A DNA stretch of 11,597 nt, from the NCBI GenBank assembly GCA_949746285.1, contig CATJZH010000109.1:1-11597 (forward strand). The letters run 5' to 3'. Position numbers and translations under genes: made by a program. The stretch is from an uncultured Clostridia bacterium. GTDB taxonomy: Bacteria > Bacillota > Clostridia > TANB77 > CAG-508. Each line of letters opens with the position of its first letter. The stretch's first letter is position 1. Shown in pieces: positions 1 through 9,400 of this stretch. Below the pieces are notes generated by a model that was given only the letters and a program-made list of their open reading frames with translations, had not been told where the DNA came from and searched no databases.

Positions 1-1
1 A

Positions 2-490
2 GCAGAAATTGGAGTACAAATAAAAAATAATTATGCAAGTACAATAAGTGATATAAAAGTATTAGGAAAAATACCATTTGAAGGCAACACATATGTAATA
101 AGTAGTTCAGATTTAGGAAGTACATTTACAACAAAAATGCAAGATACAGGAATAATAGTACCAGAAGAACTACAAGAACATGCAAAAGTATATTATTCAG
201 AAAATGAAAATCCAGATAGAGATTTAGCAAAAGAAGAAAATGGATGGAAGACAAAAGAAAATGTAGAGAATTGGGATAATATAAAGTCATTTATAATAGA
301 CTTAGGAAGCTATGTAATGCCAACAGGCAAAGAATTTGTATTTAACTATACAGTAGAAATACCAAATGGATTAGAATTTAATCAAGTAGCATATAGTCAT
401 CATGGAGTATACTTTAGTTTAGATACAGAAAATGGAAAATATAGAACACAAACAGAGCCAAACAAATTAGGATTTAGAATAGCAGAAAAA
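2..490 (+). other. C-terminal part of an Ig-like/adhesive head domain (partial)
   Basis: The first ~163 residues are a beta-rich stretch before the first SpaA module. They include a W-K-T-K-E-N-V-E-N-W segment, a F-I-I-D-L-G strand, and F-V-F-N-Y-T-V-E-I-P, a strand pattern typical of bacterial Ig-like domains in surface proteins. They end in a conserved-looking Y-S-H-H-G-V-Y-F-S-L segment. The domain is cut by the window edge, so its family cannot be fixed. It joins the SpaA array at the strand beginning Y-D-L-E-L-E-K. Confidence 0.45.
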
Positions 491-3400
491 TATGATTTAG
501 AATTAGAAAAATATCAAACAGGAAAAGACAAGCTAGTATCAGGAGCAACATATAGTTTTAAAGAAATAATCGTAAATGAAGACGGAACAGAAGGGGAAGG
601 AGAAACAAAAACAGGAGTAACAAACTCAAATGGAGTATTAGGAATAACAAAACTATATGCAGAAAAAACATATGAAATAAGAGAAATAAAAGTACCAGAT
701 GACTATGAAATAAATGAAGATGTTATCAGGTTTATTGGTCATGTAAATAAAGAAACAGGAGAGCTAAGTATAGAAAAACTGAGTGGAACACCAAGAGAAG
801 AAATAGCAGTAGAAAAAGAAGATGGAGAAAGCTATAAAGTAAGAATAAAAGTAGAAGATGAAGCAAAAGCGACATTAAAAATAACAAAAGTAGAGCAAGG
901 AACAGACAACAAAATATCAAGAGTAAAATATAGAATAAGAGGAGGAACATTACCAGAAAAAGGAAGAGTAATAACAACAAATAGTCAAGGACAAATAACA
1001 GTAAAAGGAATATTAGTAAATGAAGAATACACGTTAGAAGAAGTAAAAGCTGATGGGTATTATTTAGCAAGCCCAGTGAAGCTTAAGGTAGTAAATAATG
1101 ATGGACAATATACAGCAGAGATATTAGAAGGAAATATAGCAAACCAAGAAGTAACAGAAGAAGATAGTATACCAACAATAAATATAAAATTAGAAGATGA
1201 AAAAGTACCAACATATAATTTAGAAATAACAAAAATAAAGAAAGTAACAAATGTTGAAACATCAGAAGCAGAAGGAGAAAATGGAGACAATACACAGGAT
1301 ACAACATATTTAGCAGGAGCAAAATTCAAGCTATGTAAGGGGACACAAGAAATCGGAGAATATATAACAGATGAATCTGGAAAAATAGCTATTTCAGATT
1401 TATATCAATATGATCAAGAAAAAGATATAGACCAAACATATACATTAAAAGAAGTATTAGCCCCAGAAGGATATGCAAAGGTAAAAGACATAACATTTAA
1501 AGTAGAAAGTAAAGATGGAAGTTTACAATTTGTAGAAGAGCTAGTAGAGGGACAAACAGCAAAAACATATACAGTAGAAGAAAATACAGTAAAAGTAATA
1601 GTAGAAGACAGTCCTTCATTTAAATTAATTAAAAAGGATGGAGAAACAGGAGAATTGTTAGCAAACATAAAATTTGCTATATACAATGTAGATGAAGGTG
1701 AAGTGCCAGCTAAAAATAGCAAAGGTGAAACAATTGGAACAAAAGAAATAATAAATGGAAGAGAATATTATACAATTTCAACAGATGCAAATGGAGAAAT
1801 AACAGCAGATTTACAAGAAGGATTTTATAAAGCAGTGGAAGTACAAGCACCTGAAAAATATGATTTAAATAATCAAACACATTATTTTGGAATTGGAGCA
1901 AGTAGAGAAGGAAAAATAGGAGTGCAGGCAGAGTGGGCAAAATCTATTGGAAAAAAAGAAGAAAGTGGTAATAATTCAATAAATTCAGTAGCTGTAAGCT
2001 TAGATGGTTCTTATATAGTAGGAGGTTATTTTTCTTCAAAAAGTTTAGATTTAGGAAATGGAATAGTATTAGATAGTAATGGTGATGAAGATGGAATAAT
2101 AATTAAATATAATTATTATGGCGAGATTGAATGGACAAAAGTAATAGGAGGAAATAAGGATGATGAAATTACATCAATAGCAGTAACTGAAGATGGTGAT
2201 TATATAGTAGTTGGAAATTTCAAATCTGCAGAAATTGATTTAGAAAATGGAATTAATATTAGAAATTCTAGTAGTAATGGATCATATTATGATGTTGTAG
2301 TAATTAAATATGATAGTGAAGGTAGACAAAAATGGGCTAAAAAGATTGGAAATTTTTATGACGACAAAATAAATTCAATAATATCAACTAAAGATGGAGG
2401 ATATATAGTAGGAGGAAATTTTGAATCTGATAGTATTAATTTGGGAAATGGAATTACATTGACAAATAATAGTGAAAAAGGACAATATTGGGCTAAAAAG
2501 TCAGATGGAATGATAATAAAATATAGTAGTTCAGACGAATTAGAATGGGCAAAATCTATAGGTGGAATTGGGTATGATGAAATAAAATCAGTAAGTGAAA
2601 CTTCAGATGGGAGATATATAGCAGCTGGATATTTTGAGGAAAATATTGACCTAGGAAATGAAGTATTATTGACAAGTAATGGTAGTACAGATGGAATGAT
2701 AGCGAAATATAGCAGTTTAGGTGAATTGGAATGGATTAAGAAGATAGGAAGTACTTATGAAGAAGAAATAAATACAATAGTGTCAACAAGTGATAATGGA
2801 TTTATAGTAGGAGGATATTTTAAATCAGCAGATATTGATTTAGGAAATAATGTAATGTTAAAAAATAGCGGAGGAACTGATTCTTATGGACATCCTTGCT
2901 CAGATGGAATGATAATTAAGTATGGAGCTGATGGAAACGCAAAATGGGCACATGAAATAGGAGGAAATGGAATTGATGAAGTAAGAACTGTATGTGAAAC
3001 TTCAGATAGAGGAATAATAGTAGGAGGATATTTTAAATCGCATGGTAAATTTGATTTAGGAAACGATGTTTTCTTAATTAAAAATGGAGATTTTTCTGCA
3101 GCAGCAATGATAATTAAGTATAGCAATGAAGGAAAAGCAATATGGTCAAGAACAATAGGAGGAGTAAATGGTGATTATATAAATTCATTAGCATCAATGA
3201 ATAATACAGAAGCATATCTAGCAGGAGGAAATCGTAGATCAGCGATAAATCTGGGAGATGGAGTAGACTTATGGGTAGATGGTTATAAAGGATTTTCTGA
3301 TGGAATGGTAATTAAATTTAAAGAAGTAGAATTTCCAGAAGTAATAACAAAAGAAGCGAGAAAAATAGAAGGAATAGATGATGTTATTATAACAAGTGTA

Positions 3401-6400
3401 TTAAAAACAGAAGATGAGGGATATGTCATAGGAGGATATTTTGAGGGGAATTTAGACTTAAAGAATGGTGTAGTATTAGAAGCTAAAGGTAGAAATACAG
3501 GAATGCTAATTAAATATGATAGTAAAGAAGAGATAGAATGGGCGAGAACGGTAGGAACAGCTGTATATGGAATATCAAAGGTAAGTGAAGGTGGATATTT
3601 AGTAGCAGGATATTGTGATACCACAAATATAGATTTTGGAAACGGAATAGTACTAAAAGATTCAGGATCTATGATATTAAAGTATAGTAATGATGGAATA
3701 GCAGAATGGGTATATGGAATATCTGCAAGTATTAATTCAGTGTGTGAAACAAAGGATGGAGGCTACATAGTAGGAGGAACTCTTAATTCAGAGAGTTTAG
3801 ATTTAGGAAATGGAATTATAATAAATAGTAATGGTAGTAGTGATGGATTAATAATAAAGTATACATCAGACAATAGTATTGAGTGGGCTAAGGCATTAGG
3901 AGGAGATTCTTATGATTCTGTAAAATCAGTATATGAAACAAGTGATGGGGGATATGTAATAGGAGTAGATTTCAATTCTAAAAATATAGATTTAGGAAAT
4001 GACATAATAGAAAAGTCAGGATTATATATTATTAAATACAATAGTAATAATCAAGTAGAATGGAAGAAGTGGTTAATGTACAGAAATTATGGATATATGC
4101 CAATATGTGAAACAAGTGATGGAGGATATGTAATAGGAATAGATTTGTTAGATGAAATTACAAATATAGGGGGCGGAATAGCACTAAGGAGAGGTGGACA
4201 CGTAATAAAAACTGATAGTATAGGTAATATTGAGTGGGCAAAAGGAGTAGGTGGTTCTGGATATATAACTTCAGTATTAGAAATAGAAGGTGGAAAATAT
4301 ATTGTAGGTGGATATTATAGTTCAGAAATAAATTTAGGAAATGGAATAGTATTAAAATCTGATAATGGAACAAGTGATTGTATAGGAATAATTTTTAAAA
4401 TTAATCCCGAAAGTGGTGCCCCAGAAGTAGAACAATTAACAGTGGAAAATAAAGTAAAAGAATTTGAAGTAACAACAAAAGTAAGACTAATAGATGGAAT
4501 TAAAGGTGGAAGTATATCTGGAGAAGATATGAAACCATATGAAAAAGTAAAATATGGTAATAGTAGTACAAAAGAAATAAAAATGATACCAGATGAAAAT
4601 TATGAAATAATTTCAATTACAATAAATGGAGAAGAATATCCATATGAAGTAAATGAAGATGGAAGCTATACAATAGAAACAATAGAGAATATAACAGAAG
4701 ATAAACATATTGAAGTAACATATTCATTAAAGGATAATAAAATAACAATAAATAAAGTAGATAGTAAAACAAAATTGCCATTAAAAGGAGCAGAATTTAA
4801 ATTAGACCAAATAGAAGAAAGAAGTGAACCAGAAAGTGCAATAGGAACTATGACAGATAATGGACAAAATTATGATGCAGTAAATCAAGAAATGCAAGAA
4901 GAAATACAAGGAAGTTTAACTAATAATGGACAAGAATACAGTACTGTAAATAAGGAAAAAGAAGTAACAGATGTGTTTGGAGAATTAACAAATAATGGAA
5001 CATATTACTTTGTAGAACAAGATGGAAAATATATACCAACAAATGGAAAAACATATCAACTTGCTAATGGAGGAACAGCAGGAAAATCTTCTACAACAGC
5101 AAATTCATATATACCAATAGATTTAACTGGAAAAGAAGGTAAGTATGCAGTAGAAGTAAATGCACAAGTATCAAGTGAAAGTAGTTATGATTTTGGATAT
5201 GCTACAATAACAGAAACAACATCTGCACCATCATATAGTAATTCAAATGGAAGATTTTTATATGTTTCAGGAACTTTATCAGCAACAGATTATACATCAG
5301 CAGTATTAGAAGGGGGAAAAACATATTATTTACATTTAGGATATAGAAAAGATGGAAGCGGAGACAAAAATGACGATCAAATAGAATTCAATAGTATAAA
5401 ATTATATGAAGCAACAGGTATAAGTTATAATTTTGAAGAAATAGAAGGAAAATATATACCAAGTAATATAAGTGTACCAAATACTTGTGCAAACTCGTAT
5501 ATACCAATAGATTTAACAAATAAAGAAGGCAAGTATGCAATAGTGGTAAATGCAGAAACAGACTATACAGGTGGAAGCGGATATTTATATGCAGTAGTAA
5601 CAGAAAATACTACAAGACCAGTATATAATAATAGTACAGGAAGGTTTATGTATATAAGTAGTACTCAAATGACAAAAGATTATGTAAAATATTTAGAAGC
5701 AGGAAAGCAATATTATTTACATTTAGGATATAATAATGGAACAGGCATACCAGCAAAAGTAAATATAAATAGTATAAACATGTATAAAGCAGAAGAGATA
5801 AGTTATAATTTTATAGCAAATGAAGGAAGATATGAATCAAATAATATTGGTCAAGATAATACTTGTGCCAACTCATATATACCAATTGATTTAACCGAAT
5901 ATATTGGAAAATATAATCTAACAGTAAATGCAGAAATATCGAGTCAGAGCAACTATGACTATGGATATGTAACGATAACAGAAAATGGAACAAGACCAGT
6001 ATATAATGATACTACAGGAAGACTTATTTATATAAGTGGAATACAAGAAGCAAAAGATTATAATACTATTTTACAAGGAGGGAAGATATATTACTTGCAC
6101 TTGGGATACTATAAAGATTCAAGTACATCATCAGGAGAAGATAAATTTACAGTAAATAGTGTAGAGGTGACATTAAATGATTCAGAGTTATACCATACAG
6201 AAGTAGAAACAAATAGTAATGGACAAGGGGTAACACAAATACCATTTGGAAAATATGCAATAACAGAAACAAAAGCACCAGAAGGATATAGTATAAATGA
6301 AGAACCATTAATAGTAGAATTTAGACCAGATGAAAACCATGAGTTTACAATAGAAAATAGTGAAAAAGCTAAAGTAATAGTACACCATTATAAAGCAACA

Positions 6401-9400
6401 GAAAAAGAAGATGGAACATATGAATACACAGAAGAAAAACTTGTAGAAGACGAATTATTAGAAGGAAAAATAGGATATAATTATGTAACAACTCCAAAAT
6501 TAGATTTAGAGAAATATGAATTAATAAAAGATGCAGAAGAAAATTACATAATACCAGAAAATGCGATAGGAACTTTTGCAGAGGATCTAATAGAAGTAAG
6601 TTACTATTATGAAGAGAAAGAAACACCATTAATAGTACATCATTACATAGAAGGAACAGCCACACCAGTACTGCTAAAGAATGGAAGCAGTGCAGAAGAT
6701 ATAAATGCTTCAGGAAAACAAGGAAGTACATATACAACAACAGCAATTTCAAATGAAGAATTAAATAATGAGTATGAGTTAGTAGGAATACCAGAAAATG
6801 CAGAGGGAACATATGGAGAAGAAGAAATAATAGTAACATATTACTATAGAAAAGTAGAAAGAAATGTAGTAATAAAGAAATATGCAAAAGATGCGAAAAC
6901 TTTACTTTCTGGAGCTAAATTTACAATTAATAAAAAAGATATAGAAGTAGTGGAAGGCGAACAAAAAGAAATTTATACAACAGATGCAGAAGGAAAAATA
7001 AAAGTAACATTAGAAGTAGGAGCATATGAAATAAGAGAAATAGAAGCACCAGAAGGATACATGTTACCAGAAGATACAGTAACAGAAATAGAAATAACAA
7101 GAGAAACAGAAAATGAAAAAGAAATAGAAATAACAAATGAAAAAGCCAAAGGAACGGTAATAGTACATCATTATAAAGAAGGAACAGAAGAACAAGTACC
7201 ATCAAAAGAAGGTGGAATAGTAGAAGATGAAGTAAGAACAGGATATGTCGGAGAAACATATATAACAAAACCTTCTCAAGAAGTAGTAGATGGTTATGAA
7301 GTAACTGGATATCCAGAAAACTCAAGTGGAGAGTATATAGAAGGAACAATAGAAGTAACATACTATTATAGAGTAAAAGATGCATCCGTAATAGTACACT
7401 ACTATAAAGCAAATGAGAATGAAGATGGAACATATGAATATACAGAAGAAAAAGTATCAGATGATGTAACAATAGAAGGAAAAGTAAGTGTTCCATATGA
7501 AACAACAGAAGTAGAAGACATACCAGAATATTATGAGTTAGTAGAAGAGCCAGAAAATAAAACAGGAACAATGACAGAAGAACAGATAGAAGTAATCTAC
7601 TATTATAAATTAAAGAAATATGATTATGTAGTAAATTACTTAGAAAAAGATGAGACACCAGAAGATAATACAGATAATAAAGTATTACATAATCAAAAAC
7701 AAGTAAGTGAAGTAGAATACGGAACAGAAATACAAACAGAAGATGAAAAAATAGACATATTAGGATACAAATATGATTCATGTGATAAAGATAGTTTAAC
7801 AATAAGTGTAGAAGAAAATGTAATAAACATTTATTACATAAAAGATGATGGAAGTACAAAACCATTAAGTTATACAGTAGAGTACTATAAAGATGGAATA
7901 AAACAAGAAGATGATACACAAGTAGAAGCGAAGAATGTACATATATTAGAACCAGATACACTAAAAGTAAACAAAGAAAAAATAAATATGGTAGATAAAT
8001 ATGAAGGATACAGATTTGAAAAAACAGAACCAGCAAAAGTACCAGAAGTAATAAATAATGGAGATGTAATTAAAGTATATTATGTAAGAAAAGAAGGAAC
8101 AGTAACAGTAAAATACATAGACAAACTAACAGGTGAAGAAATAGAAGCACCAGTAGAAAAAACAGGTAAAACAAATGAAGCTTATGATGTAACAGAAAAC
8201 AAAAAAGAAATAGAAGGATATACATTAGTAGAAGAACCAGAAACATTAACAGGAACTTATGCAGAAGAGCCACAAGAAAAAGTATTCTATTATGCTAAAA
8301 ATACAAAAGTAATAGTAAAATATCTAGAAAAAGATGAAACAGCAGATAATGCAGATAATAAGGTATTATCAGAAGAAGTAACAATAGAAGGATACGAAGG
8401 AAAAACTTACACTACAGAACAAAAAGAAATAGAAAACTATACATTTGTAGAAAGCACAGAAAATACATCAGGAACAATGACAAAAGATGTTGTAGAAGTA
8501 ATCTATTATTATAAATATAATAAGCATAATTACACAGTAAATTACTATTATGACGGAATAAAAGATGAAACAGCAATAGTAGCAAAAGAAGCAGTAAAAG
8601 GAGAAGTAATAGAATCATATGAAGAAAAACTAAAAGAAGGATACAAATTTGAAAAAGTAGAAAACATACCATTAACAATAACAGAAAACTCAGAAGAAAA
8701 TGTAATAAATGTATATTATGTAAGAAAAGAAGGAACAGTAACAGTAAAATATATAGACAAACTAACAGGCGAAGAAATAGAAGAACCAGTAGAAAAAATA
8801 GGAAAAACAAATGAACCATATGATATAACAGAAAACAAAAAAGAAATAGAAGAATATACATTAGTAGAAGAGCCAGAAACATTAACAGGAATTTTCACAG
8901 AAGAAGAGCAAGAAAAAGTATTCTATTATGCTAAAAATACAAAAGTAATAGTAAAATATCTAGAAAAAGATGAAACAGAAGATAACTCAGACAATAAAGT
9001 ACTAGCGGCAGAAATAACAATTGATGGATACGAAGGAAAAGATTACACTACAGAGCAGAAAGAAATAGCAAACTATACATTTGTAGATGTTACAGACAAT
9101 ACACAAGGAACAATGACAAGAGATACAATTGAAGTAATCTACTATTACTTACAAAACACAAAAGTAACAGTAAATTACATAGATAAAACAACTGGACAGA
9201 AACTAGAAATAGTAACAGAAGAAGGAAAGGTTGGAGACATATACACAGCAATATCAAAAGACTTTGAAGAATATGTATTAGTAGAAAAACCAGAACAAGA
9301 GCGAGTTACAATGACAAAAGAAGAAATTATACTAAACTACTATTATGTAAAAGTATCAGCAGGAGTAATAGAAAAACATATAGATGTAACAACAAATGAA

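Larger units (their letters stand above)
4739..6370 (+). other. SpaA/CnaB domain split by a ~455-residue insertion
   Basis: The N-terminal strands (K-I-T-I-N-K-V-D at 4739, then L-K-G-A-E-F-K-L) stop near nt 4819. The rest of the same fold resumes near 6188 with V-E-T-N-S-N-G-Q-G, Y-A-I-T-E-T-K-A-P-E-G-Y and F-T-I-E-N-S. Candidate isopeptide residues are Lys at nt 4754, Glu at 6266 and Asn at 6356. The Lys and Glu are 504 residues apart, against ~53 in the uninterrupted SpaA domain at 6863-7153. The insertion therefore sits in the loop after the second strand. It carries the three short TNNG repeats and three large beta modules. Confidence 0.75.
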
